Part shown: positions 16,821 through 25,984 of the stretch, piece after piece
Layout of the letters: each line of letters starts with the position of its first letter
Position numbering within the stretch: the stretch's first letter is position 1
Source of the DNA: JAUIEH01 sp964483375
GTDB lineage: Bacteria; Pseudomonadota; Alphaproteobacteria; Caulobacterales; Maricaulaceae
Assembly: GCA_964483375.1 (NCBI GenBank)
Contig: CAZABJ010000005.1
Coordinates: 8,520-72,519 of the forward strand
Length of the DNA stretch: 64,000 nucleotides
Direction of reading: 5' to 3'
Made by a program: the position numbers and the translations under genes
Notes under the pieces: model-generated
What the model saw: the letters and a program-made list of their open reading frames with translations, nothing else
Database searches by the model: none
Told to the model about the DNA's origin: nothing

Positions 16821-18524
16821 CTAATCGCGGTTCGCGCCGCCGTCAGGAACGGCGTCGCGGTACTTATTGGTGATCGGATAACGGCGGTCGCGACCGAAGT
16901 TGCGGCCGCCGATTTTCGCGCCTGGCGGCGCTTGGCGGCGCTTGTACTCCGCCAGATAAACCAAGCGCTGCACCTGTGAGACGACTTGAGGGTCATGGCC
17001 GCGGGCGATGACGGTCTCAACCTCTTCCTCGCGATCGACAATGCCGCGCAAAATGTCGTCCAGCACCTCGTAGGACGGCAGGGAGTCTTGGTCGGTCTGG
17101 TCGGGCCGCAGTTCCGCCGAAGGGGCCTTGGTGAGGATTCTTTCTGGGATCACGACGCCCGCCGCGCCCTTCAAACCCTCAGGCCGATTGGCGTTGCGCC
17201 AGCGCGCCAGGGCATACACCTCCGTTTTGTAGAGATCTTTCAGAGCGTTATAGCCGCCGTTCATGTCGCCATAGAGCGTGGCGTACCCCACCGCCATCTC
17301 GGACTTATTGCCCGTCGTGAGCACCATTGGGCCGAATTTGTTGGAGAGCGCCATCAGCAGAACCCCGCGCAGGCGCGACTGGATGTTCTCCTCGCTCACG
17401 CCGGGGGTCGTGCCGGCGAAGCTCTCCGCCAGCATCCCGTCGAATGCGGCCACGCCCTGGTCGATGGGGATGGTGGTGAGCCGGAGCCCCAGCGCGTCGG
17501 CGCAGGCTTGGGCGTCTTCCAGGCTCTCAACGCTTGTGTATCGCGACGGCATCATCACGCACCAGACCCGCTCGGGTCCCAGCGCATCCGCTGCGATGGC
17601 GGCGGTCAGCGCGGAATCCACCCCGCCTGACAACCCCAAAACGACGCCGGGAAACCCGTTCTTGTCCACATAGTCCCCCACCGCGAGCGCGGCGGCGCGA
17701 TAGTCGGCCTCCAGGCCTGCGGCTTGGGGCGCAAGCGGCGTGGGAGACGCGGTCCATCGGCCGCTGGGGGCGCGACGCCAATCCTGCACCGCAAAGGCCG
17801 TCTCAAACGCCGGCAGCCGCTGCACCGTTTCATCCGTCCCGCACCAAGAAAAAGAGGCCCCGTCAAAGACAAGTTCGTCCTGCCCGCCCACCTGGTTGAC
17901 GAAAATCAGGGGCGGCGCGTTTTCGTCCCGCCAGGCGGCGAAGGCCTTCGCCCGCTCAGCGTCAATCGTGCGACGCCAAGGCGAACCGTTGATGCAAATG
18001 AGAAGCTGGGCGCCGGCGCGCATCAGCGCGGTGGGGACATGCGGCTGCCAAATGTCTTCACAAATCGGCAGCCCTAGCCGCACCCCGCGCCACTCGACCG
18101 CGACCGCCGGACCATTCCAGGAATGGAAAACCCGCTTTTCGTCAAAGACGCCGTAATTGGGCAGCGCCGTCTTGCGGGTCACGCCAGAAACGCCGCCTGC
18201 GTCGAGCAAGTAGACGGCGTTATAGCAATCGGCGAACCCCGGCTCATAGAGCGGCTCGGGCGCGCCAACGATCAGCGCCGGTCCGCCATCGGCGGTCTCC
18301 GCGGCGAGCGCTTGCACGGCGTCCGCCGCATCCCAGACAAAGGCTGGCTTTTGCAGAAGATCTTCGGGCGGGTAGCCGACGACGGACAACTCAGGGGTGA
18401 TCACAAGATCCGCCCCCGCCTCAGCGGCGCGGGCCCGGGCGGCGCGAATCCGATCCAGATTGCCGGGGATGTCGCCCACAACCTGATTGAGTTGCGCGAT
18501 GGCGATGCGGAGCGTGTCGGTCAT
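16821..18524 (-). CDS. nadE: Glutamine-dependent NAD+ synthase
   Basis: This 567-residue two-domain enzyme makes NAD+ from deamido-NAD+, ATP and glutamine. The N-terminal nitrilase-type glutaminase domain has the E45-K118-C155 triad (ITPELS, RKTALPNYG, LPICEDIW). The C-terminal synthetase domain has the PP-loop SGGVDS (299-304). Length and layout fit the glutamine-using form rather than the short ammonia-using NadE. It lies 39 bp downstream of the NTF2-like gene on the same strand. Confidence 0.95.
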   Translation of the reverse strand: MTDTLRIAIAQLNQVVGDIPGNLDRIRAARARAAEAGADLVITPELSVVGYPPEDLLQKPAFVWDAADAVQALAAETADGGPALIVGAPEPLYEPGFADCYNAVYLLDAGGVSGVTRKTALPNYGVFDEKRVFHSWNGPAVAVEWRGVRLGLPICEDIWQPHVPTALMRAGAQLLICINGSPWRRTIDAERAKAFAAWRDENAPPLIFVNQVGGQDELVFDGASFSWCGTDETVQRLPAFETAFAVQDWRRAPSGRWTASPTPLAPQAAGLEADYRAAALAVGDYVDKNGFPGVVLGLSGGVDSALTAAIAADALGPERVWCVMMPSRYTSVESLEDAQACADALGLRLTTIPIDQGVAAFDGMLAESFAGTTPGVSEENIQSRLRGVLLMALSNKFGPMVLTTGNKSEMAVGYATLYGDMNGGYNALKDLYKTEVYALARWRNANRPEGLKGAAGVVIPERILTKAPSAELRPDQTDQDSLPSYEVLDDILRGIVDREEEVETVIARGHDPQVVSQVQRLVYLAEYKRRQAPPGAKIGGRNFGRDRRYPITNKYRDAVPDGGANRD

Positions 18525-18563
18525 ACCCGCAAATTAGGGGCGCGCCTGTCGCGTTGCGAGAGC

Positions 18564-18938
18564 TTAGTCCCGCAGCGCGTCTTCGAGCGGAAGCCCCTGC
18601 GCCTTGAAAAAACTGAGCTTGTCGAAATAGCCGCGCTGGAAAGCGATCCGGCCGTCGAGAACCTGAAAGAACCCGCAGCCGCGAAGGCCGTTGGGATCGG
18701 TCCACTCCAAAATCGCCCAATCCCCGTCCTCAAACAGGTTTTCAACGATGCACGTCATGTCCGCTCGGCCGAATTCCATCTCAAACAGGCCACGTATCGC
18801 CGCTCGCCCTCTCAGCGGCTCATAGGCGATTTGGTGATTGACCGCGTCCTCTGCGTAAAGCGCCGCCAAGGCGTCCACATCCCCGGCGTTGAACGCCGCC
18901 ACCCAGGCTCGGACGACCTCTTTCGGCGAAACGCTCAC
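18564..18938 (-). CDS. SnoaL/NTF2-like protein
   Basis: This 124-residue protein is a single NTF2-like alpha+beta fold (AWVAAFNAGDVDALAALYAE, then a strand-rich half). Members are cyclases, isomerases or ligand-binding proteins, so no reaction can be assigned. The preferred GTG start at 18938 overlaps the stop of the upstream isomerase gene as GTGA and is preceded by GAGGAG. The coupling suggests the two act on the same substrate or in the same stress response. Confidence 0.75.
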   Translation of the reverse strand: MSVSPKEVVRAWVAAFNAGDVDALAALYAEDAVNHQIAYEPLRGRAAIRGLFEMEFGRADMTCIVENLFEDGDWAILEWTDPNGLRGCGFFQVLDGRIAFQRGYFDKLSFFKAQGLPLEDALRD

Positions 18939-19522
18939 GCCGCCAGCTCCTCTCTCAGCCAATCCAGCCGGTCTTGCCCGAAGATAAGCGTGTCTCCCAC
19001 GAAAAAGGCGGGCAGGCCGAACACCCCGCGGGCCACGGCGCGCTCGGTCTCTGAGCGCAACCGGTCTTTCACCGCAGGGTCGGCGATGCGGGCGATCATG
19101 TCATCGCCGTCGACGCCGGCTTCGGCGGCCACTTCGCGCAGCCCCGCCTCCTCATTGATGTTCTTGTGGTCCACCCAAAGCGCATTGAAGCCGGCGGAAA
19201 CCACGGCGCGGTAATGGGGGGTGTCCCGATAGCCCGTGGCCGCGCGCATCAAGGCGAGGGTGTTCACCGGAAAATGCGGGTTGAACGCGAGGGGCACGCC
19301 GAATTTCTTCGCTGTGCGGTCGAGATCGGTCGTCATCCAGGCGCCTTTGGCGGCCACCATGACGGGGCTCGCATTGCCGGTGGCTTTGAACACCCCGCCC
19401 AGAAGCGCGGGCGTCCAAATCGCCTCAGCGCCGGTTTCCTCCGCAATACGGTCAATCTGCGTGGCCGCCAGATAGGTCGTCGGGCTTCCGAAATCATAAT
19501 AAAATTCAAAGCGCTTGCTCAT
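18935..19522 (-). CDS. 2-hydroxychromene-2-carboxylate isomerase-like (DsbA-fold, kappa GST type)
   Basis: This 195-residue thioredoxin/DsbA-fold protein begins FEFYYDFGSPTTYLAA, where the serine of the SP motif replaces the DsbA cysteine, as in HCCA isomerase and kappa glutathione transferases. Later landmarks are PHFPVNTLALMRA and GVFGLPAFFV. HCCA isomerase uses glutathione in naphthalene breakdown, but most chromosomal homologues have unknown substrates and no aromatic pathway is visible here. The stop overlaps the NTF2-like start. Confidence 0.85.
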   Translation of the reverse strand: MSKRFEFYYDFGSPTTYLAATQIDRIAEETGAEAIWTPALLGGVFKATGNASPVMVAAKGAWMTTDLDRTAKKFGVPLAFNPHFPVNTLALMRAATGYRDTPHYRAVVSAGFNALWVDHKNINEEAGLREVAAEAGVDGDDMIARIADPAVKDRLRSETERAVARGVFGLPAFFVGDTLIFGQDRLDWLREELAA

Positions 19523-19764
19523 GAACTCAACTCCGCGACATCGGGTTGCGCGCCTGTTGTGTCAGCCCCCGAGCCATGTCGCAACGGGGCGGAATCGGCG
19601 AAAATCCGAGCGCGCTCAGGGGGTTCTGGGGAGCTGTCGCTCCGCATTCCCTGTGAATATCACATTTTTCCAGATTGCGCCGGTTGCCCAAATTCCGCCG
19701 AATCGCAAGAGACATAACGCTTATGTGGCCGCCGCCGCTGGGGGCGGGGCGAAGGGAGGGACTT

Positions 19765-20067
19765 ATGAACAAGTCCGAACTCGTGAAAGAAGTCGCTGGC
19801 AAGGCGGGCATGACCCAAGCTGACGCTGGCAAGGCTGTCGATGCGGTCATCGACGTCGTCACCGAGCAGTTGAAGACCGGCGAGAAAATCGCGATCGCCG
19901 GCTTCGGCACGTTCGAGACGAAGCACCGCGAAGCACGCGACGGCCGCAACCCGAAAACGGGCGAAACCGTTAAGATCGCTGAGAAAACCTCTGCGACGTT
20001 CAAACCCAGCCAAGTGCTGAAAGACCTCGGCCCGAAAGCCAAGCCGAAGACCAAGGTCAAAGCGTAA
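19765..20067 (+). CDS. hup: HU-family DNA-binding protein
   Basis: This 100-residue basic protein is a nucleoid-associated HU. It begins MNKSELVKEVAGKAGM and has the DNA-binding arm signature GFGTFETKHREARDGRNPKTG. The Lys/Pro-rich tail (PKAKPKTKVKA) is slightly extended relative to typical 90-residue HU. GGGAGG lies seven bases before the ATG. The ~240 bp upstream is AT-richer than its surroundings and probably carries the promoter. Confidence 0.93.
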   Translation: MNKSELVKEVAGKAGMTQADAGKAVDAVIDVVTEQLKTGEKIAIAGFGTFETKHREARDGRNPKTGETVKIAEKTSATFKPSQVLKDLGPKAKPKTKVKA

Positions 20068-20129
20068 CCGCATAGCGGCCGGTCGGCGGGTCGCTTGGTC
20101 GCGGCCCGCCGGTCCCGCAAAGCGCTGGT

Positions 20130-21515
20130 CTACTCAGCCGCGCGCAGTGACGCGGCGTCGAGCGCTTGGGTTTCGCGCAACCGTTCCGCGACCAAAAACG
20201 CCAGCTCCACCGCCTGATCCGCGTTCAATCGCGGGTCGCAATGGGTGTGGTAGCGCGAGGAAAGATCCGCCTCGGTGAGCCCGCCGACGCCGCCGACGCA
20301 CTCGGTCACGTCCTTGCCCGTCATTTCGACATGGACCCCGCCAGGCCAGCAGCCTTCTCCGCGCACCACGTCGATGAACGCGCGCACCTCCGCAAAAATG
20401 CGGTCGAGCGATCGGGTCTTCAGTCCCGCGCCCGTCTTGAACGTATTGGCATGCATCGGGTCGCAGGCCCACACGACCTGACGTCCTTCCTCCACGATCC
20501 GCCGAACCAACGGACCAAGCCCGTCAGCCACCTCCTCCGCGCCGAAACGCGCGATGAGCGTCAACCGGCCTGGCGTATCGTGCGGATTGAGGATGTCAGT
20601 CAGCGTCATCAGCTCGTCGGGCGTCATGCCCGGTCCGCATTTGACGCCGATGGGATTGTTCACCCCGCGCAGAAACTCGACATGGGCGTGATCGGGCTGG
20701 CGGGTGCGATGGCCGATCCATAAGAAATGCGCTGAGGTGGCGTACCAGCCGCCGGTCGTTGAATCCACGCGGCTCAACGCCTGTTCGAAGGGCAGCAACA
20801 GCGCTTCGTGGCTGGTGTAGAAATCGGTCTCGGCCAATTGCGGAGCGGTGTCCGCGGTGACCCCGCACGCTTGCATGAAAGCGAGCGCTTCAGCGATCCG
20901 ATCGGAGATTTCCTGGTAGCGCTGCGCCTGAGGGCTTTGGGCGACGAAATCGAGCGTCCAACGGTGCACGTTCTCAAGCGCGGCGTAGCCGCCTGACGCA
21001 AACGCCCGCAACAGGTTCAAAGTCGCCGCGGATTGGCTGTAGGCGCGCAACATGCGGTCGGGGTCTGGCAGGCGGGACGCCTCATCAAAGGGCATCGCGT
21101 TGATGATGTCGCCGCGATAGGAGGGCAACGTCACATCGCCAACCGTCTCGGTGGCGCTGGAGCGGGGTTTGGCGAACTGGCCCGCAATCCGCCCGACCTT
21201 CACCGCAGGCTTGCGCGCGGCGAAAGTGAGGATGACCGCCATTTGCATCAGAACGCGGAAGGTGTCGCGAATGGCGTTGGCGGAAAACTCTTCGAAGCTC
21301 TCCGCGCAATCGCCGCCTTGGATGAGAAACGCTTCGCCTTGGCAAACCCGGCCCAGGGCCGAGGTCAAACGGCGCGCCTCCCCTGCAAACACGAGCGGCG
21401 GATGCGCCCCCAACGCGTCCTCCACCGCGCTTAGCTTCGCGGCGTCGGGGTAGTCGTCAGGAATATGCTTGGCGGGCTTGTCGCGCCAGCTCGCCGGGGT
21501 CCAGGTTTTCGTCAT
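20130..21515 (-). CDS. aroG: Class II (plant-type) DAHP synthase
   Basis: This 461-residue enzyme condenses phosphoenolpyruvate and erythrose 4-phosphate, the first step of the shikimate pathway. Class II landmarks are GRVCQGEAFLIQGGDCAESF, KVGRIAGQFAKPRS and WACDPMHANTFKTG. The ATG at 21515 gives the usual N terminus (TKTWTPASWRDKPAKHIPDDYP). The frame stays open upstream but overlaps the divergent lipoprotein gene and is not conserved. No other shikimate gene is in view. The class is certain; the symbol is only by convention for class II enzymes. Confidence 0.93.
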   Translation of the reverse strand: MTKTWTPASWRDKPAKHIPDDYPDAAKLSAVEDALGAHPPLVFAGEARRLTSALGRVCQGEAFLIQGGDCAESFEEFSANAIRDTFRVLMQMAVILTFAARKPAVKVGRIAGQFAKPRSSATETVGDVTLPSYRGDIINAMPFDEASRLPDPDRMLRAYSQSAATLNLLRAFASGGYAALENVHRWTLDFVAQSPQAQRYQEISDRIAEALAFMQACGVTADTAPQLAETDFYTSHEALLLPFEQALSRVDSTTGGWYATSAHFLWIGHRTRQPDHAHVEFLRGVNNPIGVKCGPGMTPDELMTLTDILNPHDTPGRLTLIARFGAEEVADGLGPLVRRIVEEGRQVVWACDPMHANTFKTGAGLKTRSLDRIFAEVRAFIDVVRGEGCWPGGVHVEMTGKDVTECVGGVGGLTEADLSSRYHTHCDPRLNADQAVELAFLVAERLRETQALDAASLRAAE

Positions 21516-21626
21516 CGCGTTCGTCTGCTCCGCAAGGCACAATGGCAGTGTCGACGGCGAAGACGGCCCAAGCAAGGCCTGCGCCGACGCGCTGAGATGA
21601 TGTAGGCCTGGCAGGAGGAAAACGGC

Positions 21627-22280
21627 ATGCGCCGAGGGGGAGTTATTGTTGCGATCGCAGCGGCGAGTTTGGCCGCCGGCTGTGCAACGCTTAACGAGGA
21701 GGAATGCCTGACCGCGGACTGGGTCGGCATTGGCTTCACGGACGGAACCGAGGGCTATTCGCCCGCCCGCCTCAACGAACACGCCGAGGCTTGCTCGCGC
21801 TATGACCTCGGGGTCGACGCCGCGGCTTGGCGGCGCGGTTATGAGGACGGCCTGGTTCGGTACTGCACCCCCTTTAGCGGCGCGAGCGCCGGCGCACGCG
21901 GGGAAACCTATCGCGGCGTCTGTCCGTCCCAACTCGAAGGCGCCTTCCTCACCGCCTATAGCGAGGGCCGGGAGGTCCGGCGCGTTTGGGAGTATTACCA
22001 GGACGAGCTTCGACGTATCGCTCGGATCGAGGACGACATCGACAATCGCACCGACCGTATTGAGGACCTCCGGGCCCGCCTGGACAACGAAGAGTTGAGC
22101 GAGGACGAAATCGCGCAAATCCGTGCGGAAATCCGCGGGCTGCGCAGGGATCGGCGCAATCTGCGCGAAGAGTACGACGCGGCGTCCTATGCGATAGAAC
22201 GCGTGCGAAACGATGCGTATCGCGACACCGCGATATTCGAAAGCCGCTTTCCAGGCGCGGGGCCCTCGTCATGGCGATGA
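21627..22280 (+). CDS. DUF2799-like lipoprotein with coiled coil
   Basis: This 217-residue lipoprotein has the lipobox LAAGC (C19). It continues with the DUF2799 pattern: CLTADWVGIGFTDGTEGY, a conserved YDLGVDAAAWRRGYEDGL and YCTP. Residues about 125-190 form a charged coiled coil (ARIEDDIDNRTDRIEDLRAR). GGAGG lies upstream of the ATG. It is divergent from the DAHP synthase gene, and its 3' end overlaps the next lipoprotein gene by ten bases. Function unknown; outer-membrane or periplasmic. Confidence 0.82.
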   Translation: MRRGGVIVAIAAASLAAGCATLNEEECLTADWVGIGFTDGTEGYSPARLNEHAEACSRYDLGVDAAAWRRGYEDGLVRYCTPFSGASAGARGETYRGVCPSQLEGAFLTAYSEGREVRRVWEYYQDELRRIARIEDDIDNRTDRIEDLRARLDNEELSEDEIAQIRAEIRGLRRDRRNLREEYDAASYAIERVRNDAYRDTAIFESRFPGAGPSSWR

Positions 22281-23152
22281 CCAGGCGACTTGCCCTGACC
22301 GCCACACTGAGCGTTCTGACGACCGCGTGCGCGTCCTCCGGACCTTTGGGCGGGGGCAGGTTGCTCGGCGAACCGCCCACCGTTCTGCCGCCGGTCGCCG
22401 GGCCGGGCCCCAGCTTTCGCGCTGACGCGCCGAGAGCCTCATGGGGCGTGGGCTATCTCACCCTGACAGGCGGGGCGGCGAGCATGGACTTGCCGCTCTT
22501 TGACGCGCCTGGCGGCCGGCATTGGGGCTGGCTCACGCAAGGCCGTGCGGTCGGCTTCGCAGACAGAACCGCCCCGCCGGCCCGCAACGAAGCCCGCGTG
22601 CGGCCGCCTGGCGAAGCCCCCTCCTACATCGTGCTGGACACCGCCCGCGGCGGTTGGATGCAAATCCGCTGGGGCGGACCACAGGACCCTCGCGGCGGGA
22701 CGGGTTGGACGCGCCTGCGCGACGCCCGCGGGGGAACCGCTCGCTATACGAGCTGGCTTGACCACCTTCGCGGCGCAGGCGGCTTGGTCTATCGAAACGC
22801 AGCATCCGCCCACAATCTTCGCGAAGGCCCCGGAACCGAGCATGCTGTGGTCCGCCGGATGGAAGGCCGTGATTTTGACCTCCAGGCTCTCGAAATCCGC
22901 GGCGATTGGATGCGCGTCCGCTACTCGAGCCCCCCTGCATGCGGGCCCGACGCTGGGCGTCGGAGCGACGCCTCAGGGCTTCTCGGCGGCCCTGATGGCG
23001 GGGAGGACCTCCTCGGCGGCGCGCCCAGTCAGGGCGAGCTTTTGGGGGGTAGGCCGGGCCAGGAGGCTGTCGGCTGGATTCGCTGGCGGTCCTCAGAGCG
23101 GGGCCCTTGGGTTCGCCGGTCACGGGCTACGTGTCCGGCAAGCGTAAGCTGA
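22271..23152 (+). CDS. SH3-domain lipoprotein-like protein with LLGG insert
   Basis: This 293-residue protein begins with a signal sequence ending at C20 (VLTTAC, weak lipobox). Two bacterial SH3-like segments follow: one around 55-150, and one starting at HNLREGPGTEHAVVRRM (181-197) with GDWMRVRY (211-218) and finishing with VGWIRW (267-272). Between the last two strands sits a Gly-rich insert with LLGG three times at a 10-residue period (237-240, 247-250, 257-260). SH3-like domains of this kind bind cell wall. The start overlaps the upstream lipoprotein gene, so the two are probably one operon. Confidence 0.7.
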   Translation: MAMTRRLALTATLSVLTTACASSGPLGGGRLLGEPPTVLPPVAGPGPSFRADAPRASWGVGYLTLTGGAASMDLPLFDAPGGRHWGWLTQGRAVGFADRTAPPARNEARVRPPGEAPSYIVLDTARGGWMQIRWGGPQDPRGGTGWTRLRDARGGTARYTSWLDHLRGAGGLVYRNAASAHNLREGPGTEHAVVRRMEGRDFDLQALEIRGDWMRVRYSSPPACGPDAGRRSDASGLLGGPDGGEDLLGGAPSQGELLGGRPGQEAVGWIRWRSSERGPWVRRSRATCPASVS

Positions 23153-23249
23153 GGTCCAATGACGCGGAGGCGACTCACCGCATCTTGGGCGTCAAGCTTT
23201 AACGGCGAGACGGTGACAGGCAGCCGCCGCCAAGCAGGAGGGGGAAGCC

Positions 23250-24581
23250 GTGGCGCACGCATATTTGGCATTCGCGGACGCTGACGCCGCCGAAGCGGAG
23301 CGTGTCCGCGCGGCGTTCGCCGATGAAGGCGTGACTGTCTTAGGGGACGGAGACGAGGGGCGCTCCGGGGCCAGCCTTCCCGAAGACGTGCGCGCCGCTA
23401 TCGCAAACGCTTTCGCTGTCATCGTGCTCATCTCCGACAATTCGGTGGAAGCGCCGACCGTGCGCGAGGAGCTCGACCACGCGCTCCATAACGGCATCCC
23501 CGTGCTCCCGGTCAACTATGTCGAGGGGGAGCTATCGAGTTGGTGGCGCAGCCGGATCGCCAACACCGTTCATGTGGCCGCCACCCGGGGCGAAGACGGG
23601 CACATTCCCTTGCTCTTGTCGGGCGTGAGGCGATTTTTCACCCGCCTCTCCCCTGTTGTCGCGCTCATGAACATGAAGGGCGGGGTCGGCAAAACCACCG
23701 TCGCCGCCCAGGTTTTCGCAGCGTACCAAAAACGGCGGGCCAACCGGGTGGCGATCGTCGACCTTGATCCGCAACACAATTTGTCCCAGCTCTTTTTGCG
23801 GCATTCCACCCAGGACACGCTCATCCAAATGGATGCAAGCGTCATCAGCTTGTTCGAGCCCTCGAGCCTTCAGGGACACCCCTCCCCGAGCGAAAACTGG
23901 AATGAAATCAACCGCGCCAGCGTCGCCCCGCCGCAACCCGACCAGATCGCGCGCCGGCTCATCAAGACCAAGAGCGACGCAGAGCGGTTCGACCTGATTT
24001 GCGGGCAGTTCGACATCGCCAAATATGCGTTTCTCGAAAACAAAGCCGACATCGACGCCGCGCGAAGCAACTTCGTCACCGCGATTGACGTGCTTCGCGA
24101 GCATTATGATCTGGTCGTGCTCGACACCAATCCCAGCGCCTCCTTCCTCACCCGGTGTGCGATTTCGGTCGCCTCGCGGGTGCTTGCCCCGGTGCGCCCG
24201 GATCGGTTTTCGCTGCGCGGCCTGCGTCTGCTGAACGAAATCGTCACCCGACTGCTCGACGAACCCGGGCGCGCGCCGATTTCGGTGGTGTTCAACGGCG
24301 TCGAACGATCTCAGATGAGCGACATCGAAAACGCCGCTCGCGCCGGGGAATTCGATTCAGGCCTGGGCTTCCCGCTCAGCCGCGCGGTGCTGCACCACCG
24401 GGTGCTCAACTCCAAATTCCTCGCCGTCCGGGAAGAGGGCATGGAGGACGACCCCCTTGCTCATCTCGCCATTTATCGCGCCAGCGGGCTGTGGGCGGGG
24501 CCGCTCAAAGAGTCGCTGAACGGCATCGCCGACGAACTCACCGCGCTTCTGGGCGAACGCAAGACGCGCAAAGCCGCCTAA
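23250..24581 (+). CDS. TIR domain fused to a ParA/MinD-type ATPase
   Basis: This 443-residue protein has a TIR-like domain at about 1-115. It opens HAYLAFADAD, and SDNSVEAPTVREE ends at E74, which aligns with the catalytic glutamate of TIR NADases. A ParA-type ATPase follows at about 135-440, with deviant Walker A KGGVGKTT (143-150), switch DLDPQHNLSQLF and DTNPSASF where DCPP is common. Bacterial TIR domains often consume NAD or make signals in phage defence; ParA ATPases dimerise on ATP and position cargo. The GTG start follows AGGAGGGGG. A small helical protein gene follows after six bases. Both domains are clear; a defence role is inference. Confidence 0.8.
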   Translation: MAHAYLAFADADAAEAERVRAAFADEGVTVLGDGDEGRSGASLPEDVRAAIANAFAVIVLISDNSVEAPTVREELDHALHNGIPVLPVNYVEGELSSWWRSRIANTVHVAATRGEDGHIPLLLSGVRRFFTRLSPVVALMNMKGGVGKTTVAAQVFAAYQKRRANRVAIVDLDPQHNLSQLFLRHSTQDTLIQMDASVISLFEPSSLQGHPSPSENWNEINRASVAPPQPDQIARRLIKTKSDAERFDLICGQFDIAKYAFLENKADIDAARSNFVTAIDVLREHYDLVVLDTNPSASFLTRCAISVASRVLAPVRPDRFSLRGLRLLNEIVTRLLDEPGRAPISVVFNGVERSQMSDIENAARAGEFDSGLGFPLSRAVLHHRVLNSKFLAVREEGMEDDPLAHLAIYRASGLWAGPLKESLNGIADELTALLGERKTRKAA

Positions 24582-24587
24582 GTCGTC

Positions 24588-25028
24588 ATGCGCGCCCGGA
24601 GCAAAGCCCTCTTAGCCGTCCTCGCGGCCGATCCGCGCGCGCGCGATCGCGCCGCCCTCGCCGCGCTTTACGACGATATCGGCGCGCTGAATGCAGCCGA
24701 TTTCGTCGAGCTGTGCGCGAGTTTGCGCGCTGACGCCCGACGCGGCGACAGCTTAAGCCTGCGGGAGAGCCCGCCCCGGGGCGCGGCCTATGCCGCTGTC
24801 GATCGGACCCGGCGAAAGCTCCTTGTCACCGCCCGCAAACTGATCCCGCTCTTGGCTGAGCGCCTGCGGGCGGATGCGAGCTTCGATCCCGAAGCGCTGA
24901 GCGCCCAAGAACGCCGCTCTTTGTTGCGCTTCGTCAAAGCCGCCGCGGCGAAGGTCGGCGAAGCCGCCGTCATCGACGCCGCCGACGCCATCCTCGCCGA
25001 ACGCTCTCTGGCGCGAGACATTCTTTGA
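24588..25028 (+). CDS. Small all-helical protein downstream of TIR-ParA
   Basis: This 146-residue Ala/Arg/Leu-rich protein is predicted to be almost entirely helical, with no membrane segment and no cysteine apart from one in VELCASLRAD. I do not recognise a family. It starts six bases after the TIR-ParA stop, so it is probably co-translated, and by position could be the partner that ParA-type ATPases usually have (a ParB-like, adaptor or effector protein). No helix-turn-helix is evident. Confidence 0.65.
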   Translation: MRARSKALLAVLAADPRARDRAALAALYDDIGALNAADFVELCASLRADARRGDSLSLRESPPRGAAYAAVDRTRRKLLVTARKLIPLLAERLRADASFDPEALSAQERRSLLRFVKAAAAKVGEAAVIDAADAILAERSLARDIL

Positions 25029-25189
25029 GGCCAGTCCTTCAGGCGATCGCTCCGTTTCAGGTTGACGCCGAGAGCCAGGCCGCTACGACCATTCGCGGAA
25101 TCATCCCCTCGGGTTTCGCCGTCTGACCATAGCGCCCCCGGCGCGGCATCGGCATCGTTCGCCCGCATATCGGCTGAAGGCTGACAACG

Positions 25190-25771
25190 ATGCTCGAAAA
25201 GCTGGAACGCTTCGTGTTCCGCACAACGCTTCTCTCGACTTTGGCGGCGATTTTCGCCTCTTGGTTCGGAGCATTGTTGATGTTCGCGCTTGGGCTGGCG
25301 GACACCTATCGCGCCTTTGAAACCGCGGCGTTTCCAGCGGGCGGCGACGTGGGGGCGCTGCCGCGCGGGGAAGCCACGGTGGTCTACCTCATCGGCGCGC
25401 TCGACCGATTTCTGATCGGCGTTGTTCTGCTTTACTTCGGATACGGTCTCTACGGCCTGTTCATCCGTCCGAACCGCGCGCCGAGCGAACTCGGCCTGCC
25501 CGATTGGCTGCATGTCGACCGCATCGGCGAGCTGAAACAGACCGTCGCCGAAGTCATTATCGTCATTCTGTTCGTGCTGTTTCTTCGCGTGGCGCTGCAG
25601 ACGTTCCACGCCGAAGGCGTGGAGACGTCGCTTGAATCGATCGGTCGGTTTTTGGTGTTGCCTGTCTCAATCGTTCTTTTGGCCGGCGCCCTGCGACTGG
25701 CCGAGCTGCACCCCAAGCGCCATCCGAAAACGCAAAAACGTCGCTCTGACCACGAGCCCGACGCGTCCTGA
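25190..25771 (+). CDS. YqhA/UPF0114-family membrane protein
   Basis: This 193-residue protein has four hydrophobic helices. The family pattern is clear: FRTTLLSTLAAIFASWFGA, LDRFLIGVVLLYFGYGLYGL, then P-WL-V--I-ELK leading into VIIVILFVLFLRVAL. The family is a widespread uncharacterised inner-membrane group. The ATG follows an AAGG-like site. The 160 bp upstream hold no gene that I can see. The C-terminal tail is basic and cytosolic. Confidence 0.85.
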   Translation: MLEKLERFVFRTTLLSTLAAIFASWFGALLMFALGLADTYRAFETAAFPAGGDVGALPRGEATVVYLIGALDRFLIGVVLLYFGYGLYGLFIRPNRAPSELGLPDWLHVDRIGELKQTVAEVIIVILFVLFLRVALQTFHAEGVETSLESIGRFLVLPVSIVLLAGALRLAELHPKRHPKTQKRRSDHEPDAS

Positions 25772-25984
25772 CGGCGGCCCGCGTCTCTCAACGCGCCGCC
25801 TTCTCGACGGGGCGCATTCCGTCGCGGGACGGGGTACCGGCGCTTTGCGGCTAGTTCACGAAACGGCGTTGGAGCGTTGGGAGGGTAGCCCGCTGCGGCT
25901 TCCACCACGCCGAGCGTACGCGCAGCCTTGAACCCGATATCCGGGTATTTCATCCCCATAGCGCACCACTTGAGGGGGAACGGC

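Noticed and set aside
19765..20067. IHF rather than HU
   Set aside because: The N terminus and the GFGTFETKHREARDGRNPKTG arm fit HU better than IhfA or IhfB.
20068..20129. Hairpin after the HU gene as an intrinsic terminator
   Set aside because: A 7-bp GC stem is present but the loop is long and there is no T run; evidence is too weak to list.
21516..22118. N-terminal extension of the class II DAHP synthase
   Set aside because: It overlaps the divergent lipoprotein gene and lacks family similarity; ATG 21515 gives the normal N terminus.
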